This document shows positions 42,834 to 52,855 of a stretch of 64,000 nt of DNA, one piece after another. The stretch covers positions 372,001 through 436,000 of the forward strand of contig NZ_SUKC01000002.1 of the NCBI RefSeq assembly GCF_005047635.1. Direction: 5' to 3'. The translations under genes were made by a program, and so were the position numbers. Source of the DNA: Arthrobacter sp. CAU 1506 (GTDB lineage: Bacteria; Actinomycetota; Actinomycetes; Actinomycetales; Micrococcaceae). Positions within the stretch are counted from its first letter, which is position 1, and each line of letters starts with the position of its first letter. Below the pieces are notes generated by a model that was not told the DNA's origin, searched no databases, and saw only the letters and a list, made by a program, of their open reading frames with translations.

Positions 42834-43661
42834 TCAGTCCAGCGGCACCGGGGTGACGCCCAGCGGGGCCAGCCTCGCTGCTCCGCCGTCTTCAGCCGTC
42901 AAGACCCAGATGCCGCGGTCGTGCACGGCCACGGTGTGCTCCCACTGGCAGGAACGGGACCCGTCCGTGGTCACCACGGTCCAGTCGTCGTCCAACACCT
43001 TGGTCTCGATGTCCCCGCGGACCAGCATCGGTTCAATGGCCAGGCACAGCCCGGGGCGGATCTTCGCCCCGCGGTGGTTGGTCCGGTAGTTCAGCACATC
43101 CGGCGCCTGGTGCATCGCGGTTCCGATGCCGTGGCCTACGTAGTCCTCCAGGATGCCCAGCGGCTTGCCGGGCACCGAGGAAACGTAGTCATCGATGGCG
43201 TTGCCGATGTCGCCCACGCGGTGGCCGGTGGCCAGGGCGGCAATCCCCCGCCACATGGCTTCCTCGGTGACGTCGGAGAGCCGCTGGTCTTCCGGATCCG
43301 CGGTGCCCACGATCACGCCGCGGGCGGAATCGCCGTGCCAGCCGTCCACGCTGCAGCCGCCGTCCACCGAGATGATGTCTCCGTCCTGGAGCACCTTGCC
43401 GCCGGGGATGCCGTGCACCACTTCCTCGTTGACGGACACGCAGACCGTCGCTGGGAAGCCGTGGTAGCCCTTGAAGTTGCTCTTGGCTCCCGCTTCGTCC
43501 AGCACAGCTTCGAAGGCCGCATCCACATCCGCTGTCGTCGCACCGGGGACGGCAGCGGCAACCGCGGCGTCAAGGGCGCGGCTGACCACCAGACCGGCGG
43601 TGCGCATTTTGCGGATCTGGTCGTTGGTCTTGTATTCGATGCTGGGCTGGCGGAACGCCAT
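42834..43661 (-). CDS. map: Methionine aminopeptidase type I
   Basis: Removes initiator methionine from nascent proteins. 275 residues. Metal ligands are visible: Asp100 in ISVDGGCS, Asp111 in GWHGDSARG, the His of DYVGHGIGTAMHQAP, Glu in CLAIEPML and Glu in CQWEHTVAV. His67 in YHGFP is the substrate-side histidine. No N-terminal zinc finger. It follows adk by 25 bases. Confidence 0.97.
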   Translation of the reverse strand: MAFRQPSIEYKTNDQIRKMRTAGLVVSRALDAAVAAAVPGATTADVDAAFEAVLDEAGAKSNFKGYHGFPATVCVSVNEEVVHGIPGGKVLQDGDIISVDGGCSVDGWHGDSARGVIVGTADPEDQRLSDVTEEAMWRGIAALATGHRVGDIGNAIDDYVSSVPGKPLGILEDYVGHGIGTAMHQAPDVLNYRTNHRGAKIRPGLCLAIEPMLVRGDIETKVLDDDWTVVTTDGSRSCQWEHTVAVHDRGIWVLTAEDGGAARLAPLGVTPVPLD

Positions 43662-43686
43662 GGGCTGTCTCTAACTTTCTGGGGTG

Positions 43687-44262
43687 TCAGGCCGTGACGG
43701 ACTTGAGCGCGGTCATGATGCGCTCGGTAACGTCGTCGATGTCGCCGATGCCGTCCACGGTGGCCACGATGCCGCGCTCCGCGTAGCGGTTCACGACGAC
43801 GGCGGTTTCCTCGTGGTAGAGGGCCAGCCGGCGGCGGATCACTGTCTCGTTGTCGTCGCTGCGGCCTTCCTGCGCGGCGCGGCCGAGCAGGCGCTTGACC
43901 AGCTCTTCGTCGTCGGCGGTCAGCTGCAGGACGATGTCCAACTGCGATCCGGCCTCAGCCAGGATGTTGTCCAGCTCGTCCACCTGGCCGCTGGTGCGGG
44001 GGTACCCGTCCAACAGGAAGCCGTCGGCGGCGTCGGGCTGCTTCAACCGGTCGCGCACCATGTTGTTGGTGACGCTGTCCGGGACGAACTCGCCCTTGTC
44101 GATGTACTTCTTGGCTTCGATGCCGAGCGGCGTCTCTTCCTTCACGTTGGCGCGGAAGATGTCTCCGGTGGAGATCGCGACGATGCCCAGCCGGTCGGAG
44201 ATGCGGGTGGCCTGGGTGCCCTTGCCGGATCCGGGCGGGCCGATAATGAGCATTTGAGTCAT
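43687..44262 (-). CDS. adk: Adenylate kinase
   Basis: Interconverts AMP, ADP and ATP. P-loop GPPGSGKGTQATRISDRL at residue 8, ISTGDIFRANVKEETPLG, LLDGYPRTSGQVDELD, and the short LID GRAAQEGRSDDNETVIRRRL without zinc cysteines. 191 residues is the short form. The ATG at 44262 overlaps the secY stop by four bases; longer upstream frames are shadows of secY. Confidence 0.97.
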   Translation of the reverse strand: MTQMLIIGPPGSGKGTQATRISDRLGIVAISTGDIFRANVKEETPLGIEAKKYIDKGEFVPDSVTNNMVRDRLKQPDAADGFLLDGYPRTSGQVDELDNILAEAGSQLDIVLQLTADDEELVKRLLGRAAQEGRSDDNETVIRRRLALYHEETAVVVNRYAERGIVATVDGIGDIDDVTERIMTALKSVTA

Positions 44263-45572
44263 CGCAGAAGTCCTTCGTAGTGCCGTTGCTGTAGTTGTGC
44301 GTTGATTTGTTTGACGGTCTCCAGGCCCACACCAACCATGATGAGGATCGAAACGCCGCCGAACGGGAAGTTCTGGTTCGCGTTGATGAGCACCAGTGCG
44401 ATCAGCGGGATCAGCGAGATGATGCCCAGGTAGAGCGCGCCGGGCAGCGTGATCCTGGCCAGCACGTACTGCAGGTACTCCGCCGTGGGGCGGCCGGCCC
44501 GGATGCCCGGGATGAAGCCGCCGTACTTCTTCATGTTGTCCGCGACTTCCTCCGGGTTGAAGGTGATGGCCACGTAGAAGTAGGTGAAGAAGACGATCAG
44601 GGAGAAGTAGACCGCCATGTAGAACGGCGAGTCGCCGCTGACCAGGTAGGTGTTGATCCAGTTGACCCATTCCGGCGGCGCGGTGGTGCCGTCGGTCGGC
44701 GTGTTGAACTGGGCGATCAAGGACGGCAGGTACAGCATCGACGACGCGAAGATCACCGGGATGACGCCGGCCATGTTGACCTTGATCGGGATGTAGGTGC
44801 TGGTTCCGCCGACCGTGCGGCGTCCCACCATGCGCTTGGCATACTGCACCGGGATGCGGCGCTGCGACTGCTCCACGAAGACCACCGCGGCCACCGTCAG
44901 CAGGCCGACGATCAGCACGCCGAGGAAGACGTTGACGCCCTGGGTGTTCCAGATTTCGCCCAGCGAGCTCGGGAAACCGGCGGCAATGGAGATGAAGATC
45001 AGCAGGGACATGCCGTTGCCGACGCCCTTCTCGGTGATCAATTCGCCCATCCACATGATCAGGCCGGTGCCCGCGGTCAGGGTCAGGATGATCAGGCTGA
45101 TCACCACAAGGTTGTCTTCCGGGATGATCGGAACCGGGCAGTTGCCCAGCAGGGCACCGGTCCGCGCCAGCGACACCAGCGTCGTGGCGTTGAGCAGGCC
45201 CAGTGCGATGGTCAGGTAGCGGGTGTACTGCGTCAGCTTGGACTGGCCCTGCGGACCTTCCTGGTGCAGTTCCTGGAACCGCGGGATGACCACGCGAAGC
45301 AGCTGCACGATGATGCTGGCGGTAATGTACGGCATGATGCCGAGGGCGAAGATGGACACCTGCAGCAGCGCGCCGCCGCTGAACAGATTGACGAACTGGT
45401 ACAGCCCGCCGCTGGTGTTGCCCAGCGCCAGACACTGCTGCACGTTGCCGTAGTCCACGCCCGGTGCCGGGATGAATACGCCCAGCCGGTAGACCGTCAT
45501 GATCCCGAGCGTGAACAGCAACTTGCGCCGCAGGTCCGGCGTCCGGAATGCCCGGCCAATTGCGCTAAGCAA
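44259..45572 (-). CDS. secY: Protein translocase subunit SecY
   Basis: Central pore of the Sec translocon, ten membrane helices. Motifs: FRTPDLRRKLLFTLGIMTVY then RLGVFIPAPGVD, the plug region, QRRIPVQYAKRMVGRRTVGG in the ribosome-binding loop and FIPGIRAGRPTAEYLQYVL. The start is taken as TTG at 45572 (MLSAIGRAF) because GGGAGG stands four bases upstream; a longer frame adds 26 unrelated residues. 437 residues. Confidence 0.97.
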   Translation of the reverse strand: MLSAIGRAFRTPDLRRKLLFTLGIMTVYRLGVFIPAPGVDYGNVQQCLALGNTSGGLYQFVNLFSGGALLQVSIFALGIMPYITASIIVQLLRVVIPRFQELHQEGPQGQSKLTQYTRYLTIALGLLNATTLVSLARTGALLGNCPVPIIPEDNLVVISLIILTLTAGTGLIMWMGELITEKGVGNGMSLLIFISIAAGFPSSLGEIWNTQGVNVFLGVLIVGLLTVAAVVFVEQSQRRIPVQYAKRMVGRRTVGGTSTYIPIKVNMAGVIPVIFASSMLYLPSLIAQFNTPTDGTTAPPEWVNWINTYLVSGDSPFYMAVYFSLIVFFTYFYVAITFNPEEVADNMKKYGGFIPGIRAGRPTAEYLQYVLARITLPGALYLGIISLIPLIALVLINANQNFPFGGVSILIMVGVGLETVKQINAQLQQRHYEGLLR

Positions 45573-45688
45573 GCGTCCTCCCAAAAAGTTTCTGATGCCG
45601 CTGCGCGGCAAGTCACAAGATCCGAGTCTATCGGCTCGGCCCGTTCGCATTAAACGGATTAAGAATACGTCGTGCGCCTTTAAAGCGG

Positions 45689-45732
45689 CTGAACTCGTGG
45701 CGGCCGGCGAATACCGGCCACCACGAGTTCAG
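45689..45732 (-). terminator. Hairpin terminator between rplO and secY
   Basis: Outer 12-bp arms CTGAACTCGTGG (45689-45700) and complement (45721-45732), inner arms GGCCGG (45702-45707) and CCGGCC (45714-45719). The minus strand continues GCCGCTTTAAAGG. It ends the spc operon after rplO, so secY-adk-map needs its own promoter. Confidence 0.75.
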
Positions 45733-45769
45733 TCAGGGGCTGCTAAAAGACTGCACCCGGTACGGGCTG

Positions 45770-46225
45770 CTAGAGCGCCGTCACGGTGCCGCCAGCGGCG
45801 GCAATCTTCTCAGCGGCACTGGCGGAGAAGGCGTCAACCTTCACATCGACCTTGACGGTGATGTCGCCGGTGCCCAGGACCTTCACGGGCTGGTTCTTGC
45901 GAACCGCACCCTTGGCCACCAGGGCCTCCACGGTCACGTCGCCGCCCTCGGGGAACAGCTCATTGAGCTTGTCCAGGTTCACAACCTGGAATTCCACCTT
46001 GAACGGGTTCTTGAAGCCGCGCAGCTTCGGCAGGCGCATGTGCAGCGGCAGCTGGCCGCCGGCAAAGCCAGCCTTGACCTGGTAACGGGCCTTCGTACCC
46101 TTGGTACCGCGACCAGCGGTCTTACCCTTGGAGCCTTCACCACGACCAACACGGGTCTTGGCGGTCTTGGCACCGGGGGCAGGACGCAGGTGGTGGACCT
46201 TGAGAGTCTTGTTCTCTTCTGCCAT
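45770..46225 (-). CDS. rplO: 50S ribosomal protein L15
   Basis: 151 residues with [40 protein letters not shown] and [20 protein letters not shown], the L15 signature. It follows rpmD by two bases and ends the spc operon before a strong hairpin. Confidence 0.98.
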   Translation of the reverse strand: MAEENKTLKVHHLRPAPGAKTAKTRVGRGEGSKGKTAGRGTKGTKARYQVKAGFAGGQLPLHMRLPKLRGFKNPFKVEFQVVNLDKLNELFPEGGDVTVEALVAKGAVRKNQPVKVLGTGDITVKVDVKVDAFSASAAEKIAAAGGTVTAL

Positions 46226-46227
46226 CT

Positions 46228-46440
46228 TTACTTCGCCTCCTCAACCTTCACCAGGTGAGAAACAGTGTTGACCATGCCCACGGTCACTGCATCGGCGCTG
46301 CGGACAACGGTGTGTCCGATGCGCTTCAGGCCCAGTGAACGCAGCGTGTCGCGCTGGTTCTGCTTGCCGCCAATGACGGACTTGATCTGCGTGATTTCCA
46401 ACTGTGCATCCGACGGAGTCAGATTCTTGGGCGTGGTCAT
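46228..46440 (-). CDS. rpmD: 50S ribosomal protein L30
   Basis: 70 residues; the L30 core is [20 protein letters not shown] followed by [14 protein letters not shown]. Its ATG shares one base with the rpsE stop. Confidence 0.97.
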   Translation of the reverse strand: MTTPKNLTPSDAQLEITQIKSVIGGKQNQRDTLRSLGLKRIGHTVVRSADAVTVGMVNTVSHLVKVEEAK

Positions 46441-47144
46441 TACGCACCTGCCTTCTGCATGTTGCGCAGCAGGATCGCCGGAGCAACCTCATCCAGCGGC
46501 AGGCCACGGCGGGCTGCCACGGAGCGGGGCTCTTCCAGGCGACGCAGCGCGTCGACGGTAGCGTGCACGATGTTGATCGCGTTGGCCGAACCCAGCGACT
46601 TGGAGAGCACGTCGTGGATGCCGGCGCACTCGAGTACGGCGCGGACCGGGCCACCGGCGATCACACCGGTACCGGCAGCAGCCGGACGCAGCATGACAAC
46701 GCCTGCAGCAGCTTCGCCCTGCACCTGGTGCGGGACGGTGCCGGCGATGATCGGCACGCGGAAGAAGGACTTCTTGGCCTCTTCCACGCCCTTGGCGATC
46801 GCCGCCGGAACTTCCTTGGCCTTGCCGTAGCCCACGCCGACCATGCCGTTGCCGTCGCCGACAACTACCAGAGCCGTGAAGCTAAAGCGCCGGCCGCCCT
46901 TGACGACCTTGGACACGCGGTTGATGGTGACGACGCGCTCGAGGAACTTGTCCTTCTCGGCATCGCGTGCATTGTCGCGGCCACGTCCGCGGCCACCACG
47001 GTCGCCGCCGCCGCTACGTTCGCCACGGCGTCCGCCGCGGCGGTCGTCCTGGCCGGAAGCAGCGGTGGTCTCAGCGGATCCCGCGGCAGCGGTCTCAGTT
47101 GCTTCAGTCACCTGAGTTTCCTTTTCGTTGTTCTCAGCGGTCAC
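46440..47144 (-). CDS. rpsE: 30S ribosomal protein S5
   Basis: Fidelity protein of the small subunit. The S5 core runs from residue 60: [40 protein letters not shown] and [21 protein letters not shown] 60-residue N-terminal extension rich in Thr/Ala/Glu and then Arg/Gly ([20 protein letters not shown]) makes 234 residues, compared with about 165 in E. coli. The overlap with rplR fixes the start. Confidence 0.97.
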   Translation of the reverse strand: MTAENNEKETQVTEATETAAAGSAETTAASGQDDRRGGRRGERSGGGDRGGRGRGRDNARDAEKDKFLERVVTINRVSKVVKGGRRFSFTALVVVGDGNGMVGVGYGKAKEVPAAIAKGVEEAKKSFFRVPIIAGTVPHQVQGEAAAGVVMLRPAAAGTGVIAGGPVRAVLECAGIHDVLSKSLGSANAINIVHATVDALRRLEEPRSVAARRGLPLDEVAPAILLRNMQKAGA

Positions 47145-47524
47145 AGTGCCAGCCCACCTTCGCGTGCGCCGTCGGCAACCGCTGCGATGCGGCCGTGGTA
47201 CCGGTTGCCACCGCGGTCGAAGACCACGGCCTCAACACCGGCAGCCTTGGCGCGCTCGGCCACGAGCTCGCCGACGCGCTTTGCCTTGGCAGACTTGTCG
47301 CCGTCGAGGGCCCGCAGATCGGCTTCCATGGTGGAAGCGGATGCCACGGTGATGCCCTTGCTGTCATCGACAACCTGGACAAAGATGTGGCGTGCGGAGC
47401 GGTTGACCACCAGGCGCGGACGGACCGCGGTACCGGTGATGCGCTTGCGGACGCGCAGGTGGCGGCGGCCGCGTGCTGCGGACTTGGACTTCGAGGTCCG
47501 CTTCTTATTGATGCTGATCGCCAT
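47141..47524 (-). CDS. rplR: 50S ribosomal protein L18
   Basis: Binds 5S rRNA with L5. 127 residues: [40 protein letters not shown] and the end [20 protein letters not shown]. It overlaps rpsE by four bases and lies three bases after rplF. Confidence 0.98.
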   Translation of the reverse strand: MAISINKKRTSKSKSAARGRRHLRVRKRITGTAVRPRLVVNRSARHIFVQVVDDSKGITVASASTMEADLRALDGDKSAKAKRVGELVAERAKAAGVEAVVFDRGGNRYHGRIAAVADGAREGGLAL

Positions 47525-47527
47525 GGT

Positions 47528-48064
47528 TTACTTACCAGCCTTTCCGACCTTGCGGCGGATTTGTTCGCCGGCGTAGCGAACGCCCTTGCCCTTGTAGGGG
47601 TCAGGCTTGCGCAGCTTGCGGATGTTGGCAGCAACTTCGCCGACCTGCTGCTTGTTGATACCGGAGACGGAGAGCTTGTTAGCGCCCTCCACGGCGAAGG
47701 TGATGCCTTCGGGGGCATTCACGATCACCGGGTGGCTGAAGCCCAGGGCGAACTCAAGGTTCGCGCCCTTGGCCTGCACGCGGTAACCGGTGCCGACGAT
47801 CTCGAGGTCCTTCTTGTAGCCCTCGGTCACGCCAACGATCATGTTGTTGATCAGCGTGCGGCTCAGGCCATGCAGGGACCGGGATTCGCGCTCGTCGTTC
47901 GGGCGGGCAACGGTGAGGGTGTTCTCGTCCAGGGACACCGTGATCGGCGAAGCCAGCGTGTGGCTCAGTTCGCCCTTGGCGCCCTTGACGGAGACGACGT
48001 TGCCGTCGACCTTGACCTCAACGCCGGCGGGAACGGTGATGGGGAGACGTCCAATACGTGACAT
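47528..48064 (-). CDS. rplF: 50S ribosomal protein L6
   Basis: 178 residues, two L6 domains: [40 protein letters not shown] and the C-terminal motif [20 protein letters not shown]. It stands 18 bases after rpsH. Confidence 0.98.
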   Translation of the reverse strand: MSRIGRLPITVPAGVEVKVDGNVVSVKGAKGELSHTLASPITVSLDENTLTVARPNDERESRSLHGLSRTLINNMIVGVTEGYKKDLEIVGTGYRVQAKGANLEFALGFSHPVIVNAPEGITFAVEGANKLSVSGINKQQVGEVAANIRKLRKPDPYKGKGVRYAGEQIRRKVGKAGK

Positions 48065-48082
48065 TTAATCTCTTCCTTTCCG

Positions 48083-48481
48083 TTACCAGACGTAAGCGAG
48101 GACTTCGCCGCCCACGCCCTTCTTGCCGGCCTGACGATCAGTCATCAGTCCGGAAGAGGTGGACAGGATTGCGATGCCCAGGCCACCGAGCACGTGCGGC
48201 AGGTTGGTGGACTTCGCGTAAACGCGCAGACCGGGCTTGGAGATGCGGCGGATGCCGGCGATGGAACGCTCGCGGTTCGGACCGAACTTGAGTTCCAGGG
48301 TCAGCTTCTTGCCGACCTCGGCCTCTTCTTCCTTCCAACCGGCGATGTAGCCTTCGGCCTTCAGGATGTCGGCGACGCGAGCCTTGAGCTTGCTGTACGG
48401 CATCGACACCGAGTCGTGGTAAGCCGAGTTGGCGTTGCGCAGACGCGTGAGCATGTCTGCGACAGGATCTGTCATAGTCAT
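48083..48481 (-). CDS. rpsH: 30S ribosomal protein S8
   Basis: Binds 16S rRNA helix 21. 132 residues: [40 protein letters not shown] and [20 protein letters not shown] followed by GEVLAYVW. The 83-base gap to rplE is too small for rpsN, which is therefore missing from its common position. Confidence 0.98.
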   Translation of the reverse strand: MTMTDPVADMLTRLRNANSAYHDSVSMPYSKLKARVADILKAEGYIAGWKEEEAEVGKKLTLELKFGPNRERSIAGIRRISKPGLRVYAKSTNLPHVLGGLGIAILSTSSGLMTDRQAGKKGVGGEVLAYVW

Positions 48482-48564
48482 TGTGGGCTCTTGCCCTTCC
48501 TCGTAACGGTTTCCTCGCTCCGGTCAGCGCTGGGCGCCGGGGCGGGACCTTTCACGTAGCTAGA

Positions 48565-49134
48565 TTAGTCTTCGGTCTTGAACGGGAAGCCCAGCGCCTT
48601 CAGCAGCGCACGGCCCTCGTCATCGGTCTTGGCGGTGGTCACTACGGTGATGTCCATGCCGCGCACGCGGTCGATCTTGTCCTGATCGATCTCGTGGAAC
48701 ATCGACTGCTCGGTCAGACCGAAGGTGTAGTTGCCGTTGCCGTCGAACTGCTTGCCGTTGAGGCCGCGGAAGTCGCGGATACGGGGCAGGGCCAGCGAAA
48801 CCAGGCGGTCAACGAATTCCCACATGCGGTCGCCGCGCAGCGTCGCGTGGGCGCCGATCGGCATGCCTTCGCGCAGCTTGAACTGGGCGATGGACTTGCG
48901 GGCCTTGGTAACCTGCGGCTTCTGACCGGTGATCTGGGTCAGGTCGCGCACGGCGCCGTCGATGAGCTTGGAGTCCTTGGCGGCATCTCCAACACCCATG
49001 TTGACAACGACCTTGACCAGGCGCGGAACCTGGTTCACGTTCTCGTACTTGAACTCGTCCCGCAGAGCCTGCTTGATCTCGCCGGCGTAGCGAGTCTTCA
49101 GACGGGGGACGATCTTGGTGACAGTCTCAGTCAT
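48565..49134 (-). CDS. rplE: 50S ribosomal protein L5
   Basis: Contacts 5S rRNA and P-site tRNA. 189 residues: [40 protein letters not shown] and [20 protein letters not shown]. It shares one base with the rplX stop. Confidence 0.98.
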   Translation of the reverse strand: MTETVTKIVPRLKTRYAGEIKQALRDEFKYENVNQVPRLVKVVVNMGVGDAAKDSKLIDGAVRDLTQITGQKPQVTKARKSIAQFKLREGMPIGAHATLRGDRMWEFVDRLVSLALPRIRDFRGLNGKQFDGNGNYTFGLTEQSMFHEIDQDKIDRVRGMDITVVTTAKTDDEGRALLKALGFPFKTED

Positions 49135-49499
49135 TAGAGGTCCTTCCCGGAGGCCTTGGACACGCGGATGCGCACAGTGCGCTCACGGCCATCACGCTCG
49201 ACGGTTTCGGTGCGGTAGCCAACCCGGGTCGGCTTCTTGGTCTCGGGATCGACGATCGCGACGTTCGAGATGTGGATCGGAGCCTCAACGGTCTCGATGC
49301 CACCGGTCTTCGTGCCGCGCTCCGACTGTCCGGCCTTGGTGTGCTTGGTGACGCGGTTGACGCCTTCAACCAGCACACGGTTGGTCTCCGTGAACACCTT
49401 CAGGACCTTACCCTGCTTGCCGCGGTCGCCGCCGCGCTCTGCCTTGGCACCGGTGATGACCTGAACCAGGTCACCCTTCTTGATCTTGTACTTAGCCAT
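49134..49499 (-). CDS. rplX: 50S ribosomal protein L24
   Basis: Early assembly protein with a KOW motif: [20 protein letters not shown] and [20 protein letters not shown]. 121 residues, with an actinobacterial C-terminal part [20 protein letters not shown]. It follows rplN by three bases. Confidence 0.97.
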   Translation of the reverse strand: MAKYKIKKGDLVQVITGAKAERGGDRGKQGKVLKVFTETNRVLVEGVNRVTKHTKAGQSERGTKTGGIETVEAPIHISNVAIVDPETKKPTRVGYRTETVERDGRERTVRIRVSKASGKDL

Positions 49500-49502
49500 G
49501 GA

Positions 49503-49871
49503 CTACAGCACCTCCGGAGCCAGCGAAATGATCTTCATGAACTTCTTGTCGCGAAGCTCACGGCCAACCGGACCGAAGATACGGGTGCCGCGGGGATCGC
49601 CGTCGTTCTTGAGGATCACGGCTGCGTTCTCATCGAACTTGATGTAGGAACCGTCCGCACGGCGGCGTTCCTTCTTGGTGCGAACGATGACAGCCTTGAC
49701 GATGTCACCCTTCTTGACGTTGCCGCCGGGAATTGCGTCCTTGACGGTGGCAACAATGGTGTCGCCAATGCCTGCGTAGCGACGGCCGGATCCACCGAGA
49801 ACGCGGATGGTCAAGATTTCCTTGGCACCCGTGTTGTCGGCGACCTTCAGTCGCGACTCCTGCTGAATCAC
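49503..49871 (-). CDS. rplN: 50S ribosomal protein L14
   Basis: 122 residues, [40 protein letters not shown] and [20 protein letters not shown] are invariant L14 motifs. First gene of the spc operon, preceded by a 391-base gap that should hold its promoter. Confidence 0.98.
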   Translation of the reverse strand: MIQQESRLKVADNTGAKEILTIRVLGGSGRRYAGIGDTIVATVKDAIPGGNVKKGDIVKAVIVRTKKERRRADGSYIKFDENAAVILKNDGDPRGTRIFGPVGRELRDKKFMKIISLAPEVL

Positions 49872-50054
49872 TTATTACTCCTGTCGTCGCGCTGGTTCTC
49901 ATGAACTGAGCCTTGCGGAACGGATATGGGTAGCCCGCACCGTAACTCCCCCTGGCCACACGCGTGTGCAGTCCGAAGGCGGTTGCGGGAATTTGCCTAT
50001 TCTGTCCAGGCGGAAGGATGGATGGTCCTCCCAAACGGCACAGGCAAGATTACT

Positions 50055-50084
50055 AGTTTATGACCAAGACACCCCGGACGTGAA
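50055..50084 (-). promoter_or_regulatory. Possible promoter of the spc operon
   Basis: The gap 49872-50262 has no supported gene. On the minus strand TTCACG (50079-50084), 18 bases, TAAACT (50055-50060) is the best box pair, about 180 bases before rplN. The -10 box is good and the -35 box moderate. The left part of the gap (49872-50040) shows nothing distinct. Confidence 0.35.
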
Positions 50085-50214
50085 ATCACGGCCAGGGGCT
50101 TGTACTTTTCAAAGGGTTCGCGGTCTACATTTCGACGACCACGTTCCCTCCCAAACCCTTCCGGTTGCTCCGGCGGACCGGGATCCTAGATGCCGGAAGG
50201 GAAACTTAAAGGGT

Positions 50215-50247
50215 GCGGGGCCCGCCCGCTTGGCAGGCGGGCCCCGC
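50215..50247 (-). terminator. Hairpin terminator after rpsQ
   Basis: Perfect 12-bp arms GCGGGGCCCGCC (50215-50226) and complement (50236-50247), followed on the minus strand by ACCCTTTAAGTTTCC. It lies 16 bases after rpsQ and separates the S10 operon from the spc operon. Confidence 0.82.
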
Positions 50248-50262
50248 GCAGGACTTCAAGTC

Positions 50263-50562
50263 CTACTTGGCCTTTTCGATGATCTCGACCAGGCGCCACC
50301 GCTTGGTGGCGGACAGCGGCCGGGTCTCGGCGATCAGAACCAGGTCGCCGATGCCGGCGGAGTTCTGCTCGTCGTGGGCCTTGCGCTTTTCGGTCCGGCG
50401 GATCACCTTGCCGTACAGCGCGTGCTTCACGCGGTCCTCAACCTCGACCACGATGGTCTTGTCCATCTTGTCCGAGACGACGTAGCCGCGGGCGGTCTTA
50501 CGGTAACCGCGAGCCTGAGTGGCTTCTTCCACAGTTGCATCCTTGTTCGTGTTTTCGCTCAC
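50263..50562 (-). CDS. rpsQ: 30S ribosomal protein S17
   Basis: 99 residues: [40 protein letters not shown] and [20 protein letters not shown], the S17 OB-fold signature. It overlaps rpmC by four bases and ends the S10 operon. Confidence 0.98.
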   Translation of the reverse strand: MSENTNKDATVEEATQARGYRKTARGYVVSDKMDKTIVVEVEDRVKHALYGKVIRRTEKRKAHDEQNSAGIGDLVLIAETRPLSATKRWRLVEIIEKAK

Positions 50563-50906
50563 TTGGCCTCATCCTCCGAAGCGGGGGTTGCGGTCTCGGC
50601 GGTGTCGGCGTCAGCAGCCTTTTCAGACTTCTTAGCCTTCTTGGCCTTCTTCTCCTCGGCCGGGGCTGCAGCTGCAGCCTCAACCTCGGGGCGAATGCCC
50701 AGCTCGCGCTCGCGCAGCACGGTGTAGATGCGTGCGATGTCGCGCTTGACTGCCTTCAGGCGGCCATGGTTTTCCAGCTGACCGGTGGCGGACTGGAAAC
50801 GGAGGTTGAACAGCTCCTCCTTGGCCTTGCGCAGCTCCTCTGCGAGACGGTCCTTATCGAAAGTCTCGAGCTGATCGGTTGCCAGTTCCTTTGAACCAAC
50901 TGCCAT
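50559..50906 (-). CDS. rpmC: 50S ribosomal protein L29
   Basis: L29 core in residues 1-72: [40 protein letters not shown] and [15 protein letters not shown] 43-residue Ala/Lys/Glu-rich tail ([17 protein letters not shown]) makes 115 residues against about 65 usually. It follows rplP by two bases. Confidence 0.96.
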   Translation of the reverse strand: MAVGSKELATDQLETFDKDRLAEELRKAKEELFNLRFQSATGQLENHGRLKAVKRDIARIYTVLRERELGIRPEVEAAAAAPAEEKKAKKAKKSEKAADADTAETATPASEDEAK

Positions 50907-50908
50907 TT

Positions 50909-51325
50909 CTATTCACCACCTTCGCGACGCACAATGCGTGCCTTCAACGGCAGCTTGTGGATCGCCAGGCGCAGTGCCTCGCGAGCTACCTCTTCATTGA
51001 CACCGGAGAGTTCGAACAGAACCCGACCCGGCTTGACGTTTGCGACCCACCATTCCGGCGAACCCTTACCGGAACCCATACGGGTTTCGGCCGGCTTCTT
51101 GGTCAGCGGGCGGTCCGGATAAATGTTGATCCAAACCTTGCCGCCACGCTTGATGTGGCGGGTCATCGCAATACGGGCCGCTTCAATCTGGCGGTTGGTG
51201 ACGTATGCCGGCGTCAGAGCCTGGATACCCCACTCGCCGAAGCTGACTTCGGTGCCGCCGGTAGCAGCGCCGGAACGACCCGGGTGGTGCTGCTTGCGGA
51301 ACTTAACTCGACGTGGGATAAGCAT
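50909..51325 (-). CDS. rplP: 50S ribosomal protein L16
   Basis: Lies near the A-site and peptidyl transferase centre. 138 residues: [40 protein letters not shown] and [20 protein letters not shown]. The start is adjacent to the rpsC stop. Confidence 0.98.
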   Translation of the reverse strand: MLIPRRVKFRKQHHPGRSGAATGGTEVSFGEWGIQALTPAYVTNRQIEAARIAMTRHIKRGGKVWINIYPDRPLTKKPAETRMGSGKGSPEWWVANVKPGRVLFELSGVNEEVAREALRLAIHKLPLKARIVRREGGE

Positions 51326-52156
51326 TTAAGCTTCTCCTCCTTCTGCCGCCGGCGCTGCCTCAGCGGCAGGTGCCTCGGCCTTGGCTGCGCCCTCGCCTGC
51401 GGCGGGAGCGCCAGGACGGTCATTACGACGACGGCGCTCGCCACCGGCGGGGCGGCCCGGGCGGTCGCCACGGCCACGCGAGGACGGAGCAGCTGCCTGC
51501 TGGGCAGCCAGTTCCTTCGCGGTCACGTCGCCTTTGTAGATCCAGACCTTGACGCCGATGCGGCCGAACGTGGTCTTGGCCTCGAAGAAGCCGTAGTCGA
51601 TGTTCGCACGCAGGGTGTGCAGGGGCACACGGCCTTCGCGGTAGAACTCCGAACGGCTCATTTCAGCGCCGCCGAGGCGACCGGAGCACTGGACACGGAT
51701 GCCCTTGGCGCCGGCGCGGGTCGCGGACTGCATGGCCTTCTTCATGGCGCGGCGGAAAGCCACGCGGGAAGTCAGCTGCTCAGCGATGCCCTGGGCAACC
51801 AGCTGTGCTTCGATCTCCGGGTTCTTGACCTCGAGGATGTTCAGCTGCACCTGCTTGCCGGTGAGCTTCTCCAGCTCGCCGCGGATGCGGTCTGCTTCGG
51901 CGCCGCGGCGGCCGATGACAATGCCGGGGCGGGCGGTGTGGATGTCCACACGCACGCGGTCACGGGTACGCTCGATCTCAACCTTCGCGATGCCCGCGCG
52001 GTCCATGCCCGTGGACATCAGCTGGCGGATCTTCACGTCCTCGCGGACGAAGTCCTTGTAGCGCTGGCCGGCCTTGTTGCTGTCAGCGAACCAGTGGGAG
52101 ACATGGTCGGTGGTGATACCGAGTCGGAATCCGTGCGGGTTTACTTTCTGTCCCAC
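51326..52156 (-). CDS. rpsC: 30S ribosomal protein S3
   Basis: Part of the mRNA entry tunnel. [20 protein letters not shown] opens the protein; the KH domain has [20 protein letters not shown]; the C-terminal domain has [21 protein letters not shown] tail of about 60 residues rich in Arg/Gly/Pro then Ala/Glu gives 276 residues, compared with 233 in E. coli. It directly adjoins rplV. Confidence 0.98.
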   Translation of the reverse strand: MGQKVNPHGFRLGITTDHVSHWFADSNKAGQRYKDFVREDVKIRQLMSTGMDRAGIAKVEIERTRDRVRVDIHTARPGIVIGRRGAEADRIRGELEKLTGKQVQLNILEVKNPEIEAQLVAQGIAEQLTSRVAFRRAMKKAMQSATRAGAKGIRVQCSGRLGGAEMSRSEFYREGRVPLHTLRANIDYGFFEAKTTFGRIGVKVWIYKGDVTAKELAAQQAAAPSSRGRGDRPGRPAGGERRRRNDRPGAPAAGEGAAKAEAPAAEAAPAAEGGEA

Positions 52157-52522
52157 TTACTGGTCCTCCTCTTTCTCCGGGGTAGCGACAACAAGCGTGA
52201 TGTGGCTGGTCCGCTTCTTGATACGGTAGGCACGCCCCTGGGCGCGCGGCTGGAACCGCTTCATGGTGGGGCCTTCATCCACGAATGCTTCGCTGATGTA
52301 GAGGTCGCTCTCGTCAAAGGCGACGCCATCACGGTCCGCGATAACGCGGGCGTTGGCGACGGCTGACGCGAGTACCTTGCTGACCGGCTCCGAAGCTGCC
52401 TGCGGGGCAAACTTCAGGATTGCCAGAGCCTCATTCGCCTGCTTGCCACGAACAAGGTTGACGACGCGCCGGGCCTTCATAGGCGTCACGCGAATATGGC
52501 GCGCAATAGCCTTGGCTTCCAT
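52157..52522 (-). CDS. rplV: 50S ribosomal protein L22
   Basis: Exit-tunnel protein and site of some macrolide-resistance changes. 121 residues: [40 protein letters not shown] and [20 protein letters not shown]. 39 bases after rpsS. Confidence 0.98.
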   Translation of the reverse strand: MEAKAIARHIRVTPMKARRVVNLVRGKQANEALAILKFAPQAASEPVSKVLASAVANARVIADRDGVAFDESDLYISEAFVDEGPTMKRFQPRAQGRAYRIKKRTSHITLVVATPEKEEDQ

Positions 52523-52561
52523 TGCTTTCCTTCTCTCGTCTTCTGCCGAAAGAGTAAGCGC

Positions 52562-52843
52562 CTAGCGGCGCTTGCCCTTGCGGTCGTCCTTCACATGGCC
52601 GCGGAAAGTCCGCGTCGGGGCGAATTCGCCGAGCTTGTGCCCGACCATCGACTCAGTGACAAACACCGGGATGTGCTTGCGTCCGTCGTGTACGGCGATC
52701 GTGTGCCCGAGCATGTCGGGAACGATCATCGAACGGCGGGACCACGTCTTGATGACGTTCTTGGTGCCCTTTTCGTTCTCTGCAGCGACCTTTACGTAGA
52801 GGTGCTGATCGACGAAGGGGCCTTTCTTCAGGCTGCGTGGCAT
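52562..52843 (-). CDS. rpsS: 30S ribosomal protein S19
   Basis: 93 residues: [40 protein letters not shown] and [20 protein letters not shown], invariant S19 motifs. 12 bases after rplB. Confidence 0.98.
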   Translation of the reverse strand: MPRSLKKGPFVDQHLYVKVAAENEKGTKNVIKTWSRRSMIVPDMLGHTIAVHDGRKHIPVFVTESMVGHKLGEFAPTRTFRGHVKDDRKGKRR

Positions 52844-52855
52844 GTTCCCAGGCTC

